A DNA stretch of 64,000 nt. Source: Piliocolobus tephrosceles (Eukaryota; Chordata; Mammalia; Primates; Cercopithecidae). The stretch is from NCBI RefSeq assembly GCF_002776525.5, contig NC_045452.1:28601835-28665834 (forward strand), read 5' to 3'. The stretch's first letter is position 1; every line of letters begins with the position of its first letter. The notes below the pieces were generated by a model, which had not been told where the DNA came from, did no database searches, and saw nothing but the letters and a program-made list of their open reading frames with translations. Positions 10,256-21,935 of the stretch are shown here, piece after piece. The position numbers were made by a program, and so were the translations under genes.

Positions 10256-11359
10256 ACGGTTATAGGTCACTTTTAAACTCAGAGCTAAATAACTGCGGGC
10301 AGCTCAATGTTACCAGACGGCGGGATGTTTTATTCAGCCGAGTCACCAGATGGAGGCTGCGACTTTTCACACCATTTGCTCAGACATTCAAGCAGCAAAT
10401 GCTGACCATTCTGGCCCAGCTACCATCTTAAATTTGGAGAAACATGCTCAAGACACGGCCTCTGTCTGCAGGACAGTGTCTGGTTCGGAAATCCAAGTGG
10501 GAGGGAGACACGTGACAGGACCCGGGACAGCTGGAACCACGGAGCGTGCAAGTGAGGCAGAGCCCAAGTGTGGCAGGACTGGAGTGCGGGGGGACGTCCA
10601 GGGACCCAGGGGATGACAGCACCGGACATGCTCCACCCTGGGAACCAGGAAGGGCCAATTCCACGGGAGCCACCTGGGGCATGTTCATCTGGTGGGCAGC
10701 TGCAATTACAGCCTGCACATCAAAGAAAGTTCTGGGCTGGGAGCAGAGCCATGGGAGGTGACGGGTAACTGAAGTCCAAGGCCTGAAAGAACTTGTCCAG
10801 GACAGCATGAGATTGAAGACAGCAAAGCCAAGTTTGAGCAAGCTGGCTTCCAAAAGCTTATTCTGGAATTACTGTTAGGCATGTATGATATATTTTTATA
10901 CAGAAGAACGTTATAATTTGTGGTTAGCTTCCTAGGTTGGCTATAAAACCTGCAATATAGCTAAAATACTATATTTTTGCTGTAGCTAAATGCAAAAAAG
11001 AATGCTATAACATTTGTAGTGATTTTGCATCATTTTTAAAGTTGTTGCCCATGGAAATTAAGTTCTAGGAACCTAAGAGGGTAGTGACTGAACTGGGCCT
11101 TTGACCACGGCAGAAATCCTTGAAAAATCAGTAGTGGGGACTCCTGATTCCCTCTGAAATGAAGCCAGCCCCTGGGGAGCAGACTTGCTGGGGAGAGGGT
11201 TACAGAGGAAGAAGTCTGGCTGGAGAATGGAGGTTTCAAGGTCCCAGGAGGTGTCCGTGTGCATCCTGCTCCTGGGTATAGAATGTGGGGTCCAGAGAGA
11301 CTCTTAGGGACCCCACCCTCCAGTGCACCCTACCTGGGCCTCCCTCCTGGCCTCCCACC
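10256..11359. other. CERK intron 1, unique-looking block
   Basis: About 1.1 kb without a recognisable repeat. The part at 10860-11040 is AT-rich. No splice-flanked coding potential is seen. Confidence 0.5.
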
Positions 11360-11656
11360 TTTTTTTTTTTTTTTTGAGACGGAGTTTTGCTCTTGCTGCC
11401 CAGGCTGGAATGCAGTGGCGCAATTTCGGCTCACTGCAACTTCCACCTCCTAGTTCAAGTGATTCTCCCTCCTCAGCCTCCCAAGTAGCTGGGATTACAG
11501 GCGCCCACCACCACGCCCGGCTGATTTCTGTATTTTTAGTAGAGACAGGGTTTCGCCATGTTAGCCAGGCTGGTCTCGAACTCCTGACCTCAGATGATAC
11601 ACCTACCTCAGCCTCCCAAAGTGCTGGGATTACAGGCATGACCTACCACACCAGGC
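11360..11656 (-). repeat. Alu with target-site duplication
   Basis: Antisense to the window and sense to CERK. Flanked by 'cctggcctcccacctt' and 'cctggcttcccatctt'. Confidence 0.95.
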
Positions 11657-13004
11657 CCTGGCTTCCCATCTTGCCCTCAAGGCTGTGACTCTAGAACACA
11701 ATTTTCACCCATTTCTTATTCTCCTCTCCCTTAGAACCCTGCACCCCGATGCTCCAGGCCCCTCTCCGCTCTGCGGGTTGGCGTCCATACAGGACAGCCA
11801 CGCGGGATCTCAGGGCATCTCAGACACCCGCACGTGGATCAGCTTCCCTGTCTCCGCCACCAGCCTTCGGATGCGGCTCTTCTCGTCTGGCACAGCTCGC
11901 CTCCTTAACCACCCCCTATTTTGTGAGGTGCTGGCCTTGCCCCCCGAGTCCTGCAGGGACGTGACCATGGCACTGAAACCCTGTGAGTGCACCTGACGCC
12001 ATGGCATCCTCGTCCTATGAGACAGAGCTAATGCCAGGCCTCTGCAGCTCCGGGACCCAGCACGGGCCACACTCGGGCAGGGCTCAATGACACAGACAGT
12101 GAGTCAGGAATCCACCACCTACGGATATGACAATGCACACTGCGATCTTCCTGGACGGCTGAGCGCAGGCTTCGGGACCTGCTAGTGCCTGTGGATAACC
12201 ACAACCATGGCTGTCTGATAAGAAGCGGCGACAGGCAGGGAGAACAAGCCATGGTCTGAGAGTCAGCAGTCAGGTCAGTTCCCCAACATCTGATGGACTG
12301 GTTTAGGAAACTGCACAACAGATAGCACAGTAAGTTACGAGTGACTCCAGGACAGTCACCTGAGTCCACAGGTTACTAACTTTCAGCCTTGCACATTCAG
12401 TCCCACAGACTCCAAGAGCCCAGGAAGGGACTCGCCATGCGGACCAGGCTGCAGGCCATGCCGTGCCAGGGGTGCCAGCATGAGGCCAGGTGGTCCACAC
12501 AGGTCCTGCCGGAAGGAGTGACGCAGGCCTGGGGGCGGAGAGGGGGCGGGGACAGTGTCAACGTCAGGGTCAGGGTTCAGAGGATTCCCCGTGGGTGGAG
12601 GAAGGCGACGCAGGGGCAGGAGCTGGGAAGAGGCAGAGGCCGCTGGGAGGGAGAGGGCGAGCGGCTGTGAGAGGGGGGCCACTCTGGGCGGAGGGATGAT
12701 GATCCCACTTGAGTATGACTGAATAACTACAAGTGTTCAGGACAGGACAAGAGACTGAACCAAGGACACCGTGGGGTGAGTCCAGGAACCTTCTGCCACG
12801 CTGGACCTGCAGCAAGGTGTGCCTGCTCCTGTGGTGTGAGAAAAAGACACAGATGCCAGCGGGGGTCATTCGTTTACACACATGTTCCTTTTACACAGAT
12901 TAATACATGGAATTATTGTCTCTAAAAAGGGACAGGAAAGTTAATAGAGGAATAAAATTCAATCTTGTCTGCACAGCTTGAGGAATGTCAAGGATAAGAA
13001 CACA
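11657..13004. other. CERK intron 1, unique-looking block
   Basis: About 1.35 kb of moderately GC-rich sequence with no recognised repeat. The open stretches here have no start or splice support. Confidence 0.5.
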
Positions 13005-13311
13005 GGGCGGACACAGTGGCTCACGCCTGTAATCCCAGCACTTTGGGAGGCCGAGGCAGATGGATCACTTGAGGTCAGGAGTTCGAGACCAGCCTGGCCA
13101 ACGTGGTGAAACCCCGTCTCTACTAAAAATACAAAAGTTAGCCAGGTATGGTGGTGTGTTCCCGTAATCCCAGCTACTCAGGAGGCTGAGGCATTAGTTG
13201 CTTGAACCCAGGAGGCGGAGGATGCAGTGAGCCGAGATTATACCAGTGCACTCCGGCCTGGGCAACAGAGTGAGACTCAGTCTCAGGAAAACAAAAAAAG
13301 AAGAAGAAGAA
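13005..13311 (+). repeat. Alu dimer
   Basis: Sense Alu ending in an A-rich tail with 'agaagaagaag'. It abuts the Tigger relic. Confidence 0.93.
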
Positions 13312-13381
13312 TATAGCTGACCTCTGAACAACATGGGCTTAACCTTCGAGGGTCGACTGATGTGGGGAGTTTTCATTTCTC

Positions 13382-13682
13382 TTTTTTTTTTTTTTTTTGA
13401 GACGTTGTCTTGCTCTTGTTGCCCAGGCTGGAGTGCAGTGGTGTGATCTCGGCACACTGCAACCTCCGCTCCCTGGTTTCAAGCGATTCTCCTGCCTCAG
13501 CCTCCTGAGCAGCTGGGATTATAGGAGCCTGCCACCACAGGTGGCTAACTTTTGTACTCTCAGTAGAGATGGGGTTTCACCATGTTGGCCAGGATGGTCT
13601 CGAACTTCTGACCTCAGGTGATCCGCCCGCCTCGGCCTCCCAAAGTGCTGGGATTACAGGCATGAGCCACCACGCCCAGCTG
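13382..13682 (-). repeat. Alu inserted in the Tigger relic
   Basis: Full-length minus-orientation Alu from T-run to 'cacgcccagctgg'. Confidence 0.93.
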
Positions 13683-13908
13683 GATTTTTCAATAAAAGTG
13701 GCACTGAGCTCAGCTGCCTCTCTTGCCTCCCCTTCCACCTCCTCCATCTCGTCTGCCTCCGCCACCCCTGAGACAGCACGACTGATCCCTCCTCTTCTCT
13801 TCCTCCTCAGCCCACTCAACATGAAGATCACCAGGATGGAGACCTTTGTAACGATCCACTTCCACTTGCCGGATAGTAAACATATTTTCTCTTCCTTAGG
13901 GTTTTCTT

Positions 13909-14212
13909 TTTTTTTTTTTTTTTTTTTTTTTGAGACGGAGTCTCGCTCTGTCGCCCAGGCCGGAATGCAGTGTTGCGATCTCGGCTCACTACAAGCTCCG
14001 CCTCCCGGGTTTACGCCATTCTCCTGCCTCAGCCTCCGGAGTAGCTGGGACTACAGGCGCCCGCCATCTCGCCCGGCTAGTTTTTTGTATTTTTAGTAGA
14101 GACGGGGTTTCACCGTGTAGACCAGGATGGTCTTGATCTCCTGACCTCGTGATCCGCCCGTCTCGGCCTCCCAAAGTGCTGGGATTACAGGCTTGAGCCA
14201 CCGCGCCCGGCC
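13909..14212 (-). repeat. Young AluY with perfect 15-bp target-site duplication
   Basis: 'ccttagggttttctt' at 13894-13908 is repeated exactly at 14213-14227. It carries cercopithecid-type variants (gtgtagaccaggatgg, cccgtctcggcc, ggcttgagcc). Probably a recent insertion in the monkey lineage. Confidence 0.95.
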
Positions 14213-14659
14213 CCTTAGGGTTTTCTTAACCACGTTTGCTTTTCTATAGCTTACTTTATTGTAATAATACAGTATATAATTCAGGCCGCATAGGAAATAC
14301 GTGTTCATCGGCTATTTATGTTATCGCAAGGCACCCAATCAACAGTAGGCTGTTAGTAGTTAAGTGCTGGGGAAGTCAAAAGTTTTCAACTGCACGGGGC
14401 TGGGGCGCTGACTCCCATGTTGTTTGGGGGTCAACTGCACCGGGTACGGCTCAGGACAAGGGCTTCCTTGCTGACTCAGGAGACCTGAAGTGGTGCGGCC
14501 AGGGCGGGAACACATTCCCCAGGCGGCGACGAGTGGCTGGACTTGGCGTGGCTTTGGCCTGCATGCGGCTGCTGTCTTACTGCGGGTGAGCCGCTAGGCC
14601 TGGAGCTTGTAAAGGGGGTGGAATGATGAACCCCACAGGGATTTTAGAAACTGTAGTAA

Positions 14660-14927
14660 ATTGGGAGGCTGAGAGGGCGGATCACGAGGTCAGGAGATCA
14701 AGACCATCCTGGCTAACACGGTGAAAACCCGTCTCTAGTAAAAAAAACACAAAAACAAAAACTAGCCGGGCGAGGTGGGGGCGCCTGTAGTCCCAGCTAC
14801 TCGGGAGGCTGAGGCAGGAGAATGGTGTAAACCCGGGAGGCGGAGCTCGCAGTGAGCTGAGATCCGGCCACTGCACTCTAGCCCGGGTGACAGAGCGAGA
14901 CTCCATCTCAAAAAAAAAAAAAAAGAA
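14660..14927 (+). repeat. 5'-truncated young AluY with target-site duplication
   Basis: Starts inside the left arm (ttgggaggctgag), lacking about 40 bases of the 5' end. 'agaaactgtagtaa' flanks it at 14646-14659 and 14928-14941. It carries the 'gatccggccactgc' variant. Confidence 0.93.
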
Positions 14928-15019
14928 AGAAACTGTAGTAAGATAAAGGGTGAAAAAGTTTCAAGCACAAAAATGTCCGATAAATGATGGCTTCCCTTCT
15001 TGTCAAAAAGGCTGGGCTC

Positions 15020-15337
15020 GGCTGGGCAGAGTGGCTCACGCCTGTAATCCAACACTTTGGGAGGCTGAGGTGGGCAGATCACGAGGTCAGAAGATCGAGA
15101 CCATCCTGGCTAACATGGCGAAACCCCATCTCTACTAAAAATGTACAAAAAATTAGCCAGGCGTGGTGGCGGGCACTTGTAGTCCCAGCTACTCGGGAGG
15201 CTGAGGCAGGAGAACGGCATGAACCCAGGAGGCGGAGCTTGCAGTGAGCCGAGATCGCACCACTGCAGTCCAGCCTGGGCGACAGAGAGCAAGACTCCGT
15301 CTCAAAAACAAAACAAAACAAAAAAACAAAACAAAAA
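15020..15337 (+). repeat. Alu with target-site duplication
   Basis: 'aaaaaggctgggctc' precedes it and is repeated after the A/C-rich tail at about 15335-15349. Confidence 0.95.
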
Positions 15338-15349
15338 AAGGCTGGGCTC

Positions 15350-17551
15350 AAGAGGGAGGCTCTGCCTCCTTCAGGCCGTTGTCCCTGTGTTAAGCGGAGG
15401 ACTCCACAGTGCGACGCCTCCGGCCTGGCAGCGCTCACCCCTTCTCCCGCTCTCCTCACCTCGGTGTGTCACGGGCATTACGCCTGAGTTTTCGAAACTC
15501 GCATTTCTAATTAGGAAACAAAGAACTGGGCCGAGAATCTGAACAAACGGAGAGCAGCTCCCTGCGGGGGCTCAGGAAACGCTCGCCAGCGTCCGTCGGG
15601 TGGAGAGCTGTTGCTTGCTCATCCGAGGGCAGGTCATGTGGACGGCAGTGGGGCCACCGAGGGCTGGCACATAGGAGAATGCAGACGGTTCTCCAGAAGC
15701 AGAAGGCACTGCCCTCCGAGGGTGAGTCTCAATGTGCTGGCTCCAAGCGGCATCCCACACAGCACGAGGTGTGTGGACACGCCACAGCATCCGCGGGAGA
15801 AAACACACCTGACCCAGCTGGACAGACGCTGTGGGAACATCTTGCAAAGGGCGGAAGGTGGGAATTTGGGGCACTTTTATATTCTTTTGCTGACAGAGAT
15901 AAATTCTCCTGCCCATGAGACACCACGGTGACCATATTGACATGCAGTGAGCTCTCCAATAAAGGTAATGATCAAATGGCCATCGCATTCCAGAAAAATC
16001 AAATGCCACGTCAGCGAGTGAGCCTGGCCTCCTGGTTCTCGGGCGGCTCACGTGCTTGCTGGCTCCCTCTCTGCAGACCGCTGCAGCATTTGCAGCAGTC
16101 CAGGTGATGCCTGCTAGGGGCAGCTGAGAGCACGCTGACTTCCAGTTGCTTCTTTTTCCATTCTGTTCTCTGTGTTTTTTAGTGCTTGTGGTGATCCACT
16201 AAAATCAAATTTATTTCACGCTGGTGACTCACAGATGAAAACAGTGCCTGCTGTCAATCAGTTTTGACACTAGAAGTTCCTGGATCAAACTGAGCCACGC
16301 ACAGTGGCCTCCCGTCCAGCAGGAGGGTGCACAGGTTTCCCGTGTGTCACAGGAGCACTGAGTGTCTGCCAGTGACCCGGGTACACATGTGTGAGCATGC
16401 TCATGGCAGGGCAGGGTCAAGGTGGCGGAATACGCTGCTCCAGACCTCACGCAGTCGTCGGGAGGCCCCAGATGTCTTTCGCCTCTTGGGATATGCAATG
16501 AGACAAAAGCAAGTTCACAGCCAAGGGCGGAGCTGTCCCTGGGACTCTCTACTAAAGCAAGCTGCCACGTGAGAGCCGGCAGAGGGAAGCGGGTGAGAGA
16601 GCAGGCCGCTGCCCACTGTGCCCACTGGAGCAGTGCCCAGTCCAGTGTGGAAGTCTGTGGATCATACCCACACAGTGCAGGGGATGCTGAGGTCCAGGGG
16701 AAGTGGCACAGGCCACGCTGACCTCCGCATGCCCGGCCTGCTTAGAGTCCGAGCAGTAAGGGTCACCCCAGAGGAAGAACACCCAGGAGATCCGGGCGGC
16801 TGGGAGTCCTGACTCCCCTGCAATTACACGCAACGCAAACGCATTTCCCTGGCAACCTGCCACTCAACAAACACGAGCCGTGTGAACATCTGATCTTCAA
16901 TAAAAATTAAAGGTGAATGCTTGTCTATGCCAAGGAAGACCAAAAACCAGCCCTGCCCACCACTGCCAGGGAGAGTCCAGAAATCCCACGAGCAGCAAAC
17001 TCAGAGAGTGGTCAAACTGTCCCCCTTTCCTCCCCGCCCACCACGTCCACCCCAACACAGCCCTTGATGGGTCGGATACACAGACGGAAGGTGGGAGAAG
17101 CCAGAACCCATGTGGTGCCCATAGGTCAGCCCTGAGCTGCGACTTATCCAGACACGATTGCATGTCTGTGTCCCCAGCCCTTGTCTCCGCTGCAGGTGCT
17201 GCTGTCACACAGGGATGTGCCCAAGTTTGGATTTTTATGGGAAATCTTCTGATTGTAGAACATTAGTTACAATTTTAAAAGGAAAAGAAAAACTCACCAT
17301 GCAAATCAAACAAAGAAAAAAATATGTGGCAAATTTAGCCCAAAGACCTCTGCTCTGCAACACAGTGAGGCTGAGCCATGGTTATTCTGACCACACGGAT
17401 GATGAAGAAAATCTCATAGCAAGCCCCCAAAGTTCATGATGCTGGGATAAGGTACCTGCCAATTATAACTTACTGCTATTTCATGCCATAAAATGTGACC
17501 TTTGACCCTTGTCAGCACACCATTAGTAGCCACCAATGTCTCTCTCTCTCT
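15350..17551. other. CERK intron 1, 2.2 kb unique-looking block
   Basis: No Alu or L1. Mixed composition. I found no exon-like segment with family homology. A pyrimidine tract with (tc)n lies at the right end (17540-17553). Confidence 0.5.
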
Positions 17552-17844
17552 CTTTTTTTTCTTTTTTTAAGACAGGTCTTGCTCTGTCACCCAGGCTGGA
17601 GTACATGGGTGCAGTCTCATATCACTGCAGCCTCAACCTCCCAAGCTCATGCAATCCTCCCACCTCAGCCTCCCAAGTAGTTGGGACCACAGGTGTGTGC
17701 CACCATGCCCAGCTATTTTTTTTTGGAGAGATGGGGTCTCTCTATGTTACCCTGGTTGGTCTCTCTAACTCCTGAACTCAAGCGATCCACCCGCTCAGCC
17801 TCCCAAAGTGTTGGGATTACAGGCATGAGCCACTGTGCCCAGCC
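17552..17844 (-). repeat. Old Alu (AluJ-like)
   Basis: Minus orientation, 'aagacaggtcttgctctgtc' to 'cactgtgcccagcc'. Confidence 0.9.
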
Positions 17845-18370
17845 TTTTTAGTTCTAGGGACACATCTCAAGTAAACAGTGTCCATTCCCTGTGGAACCCA
17901 CCCCAGAAATCCTTCCGCATCCTAACGTCCCCTGATACCAGCCTGAGGGTGCTTGGTCTGCCTGCCCTACTCTCAGGCAGGGGCCTGGTCAGCACCCCAC
18001 AGGACCACCCGGTGACCACCCAAGGTCCAAGGGCTTCTGAACGTCCTGCGCATGCCCCAACCCCTGCACCCCGGCCCTGCCAGCCCCACCACTCCTTAGC
18101 ATGGATGCTCCGTTAGCATGCACAAGAGGCCTGGACCCGAGGATGCCAAATCATTCCTCTCAGGAAACAGGACTGTGGCATGTGGACGGGCATGTCACCT
18201 GCACAGCCCACGTGGCAGCCAACACACAGGACTGTATTTTTCCTGTTAAGCCAGGAGGTTCTGGACGGCAGGCTGGAATCACACACCTGTGCAGGCCGTC
18301 TCTGGGTTCAGGAAATGAACCAGCTAATCCTAGACCTGCTCAGATGACACCCACAGAACTGAAGTCCGTA

Positions 18371-18615
18371 CCAGGTGGCCTCTCAACACAGAGCACCCGC
18401 CGTCCCTGCTCCACGCCCAACCTGCTGGCGTCTCAACACAGAACACCCGCCGTCCCCGCTCCACGCCCAACCACGTGGCCTCTCAGAACACCCGCCATCC
18501 CCACTCCACGCCCGACCACGTGGCCTCTCAACACAGAACACCCGCCGTCCCCACTCCACGCCCAACCACGTGGCCTCTCAACACAGAACACCTGCCATCC
18601 CCACTCCACGCCCAC
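18371..18615. repeat. Minisatellite, 50-bp unit, about five copies
   Basis: 'tctcaacacagaacac' begins units at 18381, 18431, 18526 and 18576. A fifth (18481) has lost five bases (aacac). Each unit ends with 'ccactccacgcccaacc' or a close variant. High identity between units. Confidence 0.95.
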
Positions 18616-19504
18616 TGTCAGGCTGCAGGAAACCTGCGTCCGCCTCCCATCCTAGGGACGAGACGGGGGGGGCTGAGGGTTCCAGGGACCATACGGTGCT
18701 TCAGGGAACTGTGTCATGGGCACTGGACTGATTTTTGCTCCAGGAACCCTGCTCTTCCCGCCATGTACCCTGCTATGAAAGGCCTCGGGAGCTACTTAAA
18801 TCCCAGAGTCCCTGCCTTTGAAGAGGGAGCGCACCCCAGATTCTGGAGCAGCCTTGCTCTGAGTCCCCACTCCCCACCTGTGAGCTGAGCTCTAAGTCCC
18901 ACGTCTCCACCTTCAAGGAGACAACAAGGGGCGTCTCAGAGGGCTGTGAGGATCCCATCGGGTGTGAAGCCCACAGCAGCACAGGGCACAGCACACACGG
19001 GCCTAAACGGAAAGCAGCACTCAGACGTCTGGTTCTGGCCAGGATGAAGCAACCCGACTGCCTGTCTCTCCCACCCACGACAACTAAAAACTCTGGACAA
19101 GACAGAAGAAACAGGCAATGAACCGAGGACACCAGAGATCCACAGCGGCAGGCCTGCTGGTTGGAGAGGCTGGCGTGCAGAGTCAACGGCTGGGAGCCAG
19201 GTTTACCTCCAGCTCTGGCCTCGGGGATGTCTGAGCTATGGGGCAGCAGGGTGGGTGCAGGCCCTGTCCCAGAGGAGCCAGGGTGTGCTGGGGGCAGAGG
19301 GGCGCTCAGAGCAGAGGGGGCTGGAGCAGGAATACTTGGCTCTGAGAATGACCAGATGAGTCCAGCCTCGTTCCTGAGGGACCAAACCAGGGCAGCCAGG
19401 GCTTCGGAGGCTGGGCAGCCAGGGCCCACCTCCCTCGCCACGTGAGACAGACCTGCCATCTGTGCCTAGCCAGACTGAGTACCTGCTTTTGAGAAAGAAA
19501 CATT
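18616..19504. other. CERK intron 1, no recognised element
   Basis: Unique-looking, GC-moderate. Open stretches on both strands lack any support. Confidence 0.5.
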
Positions 19505-19800
19505 GGCTGGGTCTGGTGTCTCATGCCTATAAGTCCAGCACTTTGGGAGGCTGAAGCAGGAGGACTGCTTGAGGTCAGAAGATTGAGACCAACCTGGAGA
19601 ACATAGTGAGGCCCTGTCTCTACAAAATAAATTTTAAAAATTAGCCAGAATGATGGTACATGCCTGTAGTCCCAGCTACTTGACAGGCTGAGGTAGGAGG
19701 ACGGCCTGCGCCCAAGAGATTGAGGCTGCAGTGAGCCAAAACTAAGCCACTGCACTCCGGCCTACAAAACAGTGAAACTGTAAATAAATTAATAAATTAA
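19505..19800 (+). repeat. Old Alu (AluJ-like)
   Basis: Sense, divergent, with an AT-rich tail (aataaattaataaatta). Confidence 0.88.
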
Positions 19801-19849
19801 TGTAATTAAATAGAAAAATTATCCAAAGGACTTTATTTTTTATTTATTT

Positions 19850-20003
19850 ATTTTTTTAAGAGACAGGGTCTTGCTCTGTCACTCAGGATGGAGTGCAGTG
19901 GTACAATCATGGAACACTGTAACCTCGAATTCCTGGCGTCAGATGCTCCTCCTGCCTCAGCCTCCTGAGTGGCTGGGACTACAGGCATGCGCAACACCCA
20001 GCC
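19850..20003 (-). repeat. Alu monomer (FLAM-like)
   Basis: A single minus monomer beginning 'aagagacagggtcttgctct'. Confidence 0.8.
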
Positions 20004-20023
20004 TCCAAAAAACATTAACAGGA

Positions 20024-20094
20024 CTCGGCCTTACAAAATAATGTAATTATGGGTTGTTTTCTGGATATTTGGAACATTATTTTGTAAGGCCGAG
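20024..20094. repeat. Perfect 21-bp inverted repeat with 29-base loop
   Basis: The left arm 20024-20044 (CTCGGCCTTACAAAATAATG + T) and right arm 20074-20094 are exact reverse complements. The right arm touches an Alu fragment. Confidence 0.95.
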
Positions 20095-20204
20095 ACAGGG
20101 TTTCACCGTGTTAGCCAGGATGGTCTCTATCTCCTGACCTCGTGATCCGCCCGCCTCAGCCTCCCAAAGTGCTGGGATTACAGGCGTGAGCCACCGCTCC
20201 CGGC
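20095..20204 (-). repeat. Alu 5'-part fragment
   Basis: Minus fragment, 'acagggtttcaccgtgttag' to 'ccaccgctcccggc'. It has no A-tail side, so it is not a standard insertion. Confidence 0.85.
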
Positions 20205-20249
20205 TGGGTTAACATTTTTTAAACATTTTAAACTGATATAAAAATTGAT

Positions 20250-20568
20250 GGCCAGGTGCAGTGGCTCACGCCTCCCAAAGTGCTGGGATTACAGGCGTGA
20301 GCTGAGATCACGCCCCTGCACTCCAGCCTAGGTGACAGAGCAAGACTCCGTCTCAAACAATGAAACAAAACAAAACAAAACACACAAAAAAAACCACAAA
20401 AAATTAGCCAAGTGTGGTGGCGGCGCCTGTAGTCCCAGCTACTCAGGAGGCTGAGGCAGGAGAATGGCATGAACCCGGGAGGTAGAGCTTTCAGTGAGCT
20501 GAGATCACGCCACTGCACTCCAGCCTGGGCGACAGAGTGAGACTCTATCTCAAAAAAAAAAAAAAAAA
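20250..20568 (+). repeat. Rearranged Alu with an inverted internal block
   Basis: Begins as a sense Alu (ggccaggtgcagtggctcac), then carries a 21-base block (20273-20293) that is the reverse complement of the expected sequence. It jumps to the end of a right monomer, passes an A/C-rich linker (20345-20400) and continues as a normal right half to poly-A at 20568. Confidence 0.85.
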
Positions 20569-20619
20569 AGTTAACCCTTTCTCTATCCTATTTGTTGCAA
20601 ATAGTACCCCCATCATTTT

Positions 20620-20933
20620 TAATTTTTATGTTATTATTATTGTTATTATTATTTGAGATAGAGTCTCGCTCTGTTGCCAGGCTGGAGTACCGTGGCACAA
20701 TCTCAGCTCACTGCAACCTCCGCCTCCCAGGTTCAAGCGATTCTCCTGCCTCAGCCTCCTGAGTGGCTGGGATTACAGCGCATGCCAACACACCCAGCTA
20801 ATTTTTGTATTTTTAGTAGAGATGGGGTTTCACCATGTTGGCCAGGTTGGTCAGGAACTCCTGACCTCAAGTGATCTGCCCACCTTAGCCTCTCAAAGTG
20901 CTGGGATTGCAGGTGTGAGCCACAGCACCCAGC
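20620..20933 (-). repeat. Alu with target-site duplication
   Basis: 'ccccatcattttt' occurs at about 20607-20620 and again just after 20933. Its T-tail is replaced by a 'ttattattattg' microsatellite. Confidence 0.93.
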
Positions 20934-21101
20934 CCCCATCATTTTTTAAAAAATTTATGGTATCTTACAAAAGACATTTTAAAATTATTGAGTCAAATAA
21001 TCTAGCTTTTTCTTTATTCTTTCTGGATTCCATCTTGGTTAGGAAAGCCTTTTCCCATTCCAATATTATAAACTGTCCTCTATTTTCTTGTAAGAATTCA
21101 C

Positions 21102-21375
21102 AGCTGGGTGCAGTGGCTCACGCCTGTAATCCCAGCACTTTGGGAGGCCGAGGCAGGCAGATCATCTGCGGTCAGGAGTTTGAGACCAGCCTGGCCAACA
21201 TGCTGAAACCCCGTCTCTACTAAAAATACAAAAATTCGCCGGGCGTGGTGGCAGGTGCCCGTAATCCCAGCTACTCAGGAGGCTAAGGCAGGAGAATCAC
21301 TTGAATCCAGGAGGTGGAGGTTGCAGTGAGCCGAGATCTCGCCACTTCACTCCAGCCTAGCGAACAGAAGAAGAC
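21102..21375 (+). repeat. Alu dimer
   Basis: Sense Alu with a short decayed tail that runs into an AT microsatellite. Confidence 0.92.
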
Positions 21376-21418
21376 TCCAAAAATATAATAAAATATATTA
21401 TATACACTCAAAAATACA

Positions 21419-21455
<37 letters not shown>
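21376..21455. repeat. AT-rich simple repeat, (TA)n
   Basis: An uninterrupted (ta) run of about 15 units at about 21424-21452, preceded by imperfect AT repeats. Probably grown from the Alu tail. Confidence 0.9.
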
Positions 21456-21456
<1 letters not shown>

Positions 21457-21479
21457 TTTCCTATGATTCAGCTTTCTAC

Positions 21480-21935
21480 TCTTAAATACGCATCCAAGAG
21501 GAGCAAAAGCATAGCCCCCAAAGGATCAGGGTGTCTTTATCCACATAGTCAAGATGAATGGACTGCAAACTGTCCAGAAGCCCATCAGCAGGTAAACGGA
21601 TACACTAGTGTACCCACACAATGCAATATGACTAGTAACCAGAAAGATGGAACCGCTGACATGATGAATCTTAAAAAAAAACAAAATGAGATAAAGCAGC
21701 CGGGCACAAAGAAGTGCACATGGCATGATTCCATTTACATGAAACTCTATTAGCATCGCACCTGTCCCTGGCGAGAAAACAGCCCAGGGCCCAGGAGAAG
21801 GTTCTGGGCTGCTGCTAGCCGGGTGATGTTTACACAGGTGCACACAGTTATCAAAATTTATCCAACTATGTGCCTTAAAATGTCTGAGTTTTATTGCAGC
21901 AAATTAGACCTTGATAAAGTCAATTTTTTAAAATC
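21480..21935 (+). repeat. L1M 3'-end relic
   Basis: 'atggcatgattccatttaca' followed by tgaaa, and 'gccttaaaatgtctgagttt', resemble the sense 3' region of old L1. Strongly diverged. Confidence 0.5.

Larger units (their letters stand above)
13314..14437. mobile_element. Tigger-family (TcMar) DNA transposon relic with both inverted ends, interrupted by two Alus
   Basis: The left end 'gctgacctctgaacaacatg' and the right end (14414-14437, cccatgttgtttgggggtca…) are near reverse complements. Inside, once the Alus at 13382-13682 and 13909-14212 are removed, the sequence follows the short non-autonomous Tigger type (e.g. 'agcttactttattgtaataa', 'caacagtaggctgttagtag'). It has no intact transposase. 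The family assignment is from memory of the consensus. Confidence 0.8.

Noticed and set aside
18371..18615. CRISPR-like array (regularly spaced repeats)
   Set aside because: Units are head-to-tail 50-bp copies without unique spacers, in primate DNA; it is a minisatellite.
18101..18731. Several overlapping frames of Thr/Pro/Arg-rich repeats
   Set aside because: Translation of the 50-bp minisatellite, whose near-multiple-of-three behaviour and GC content avoid stops.
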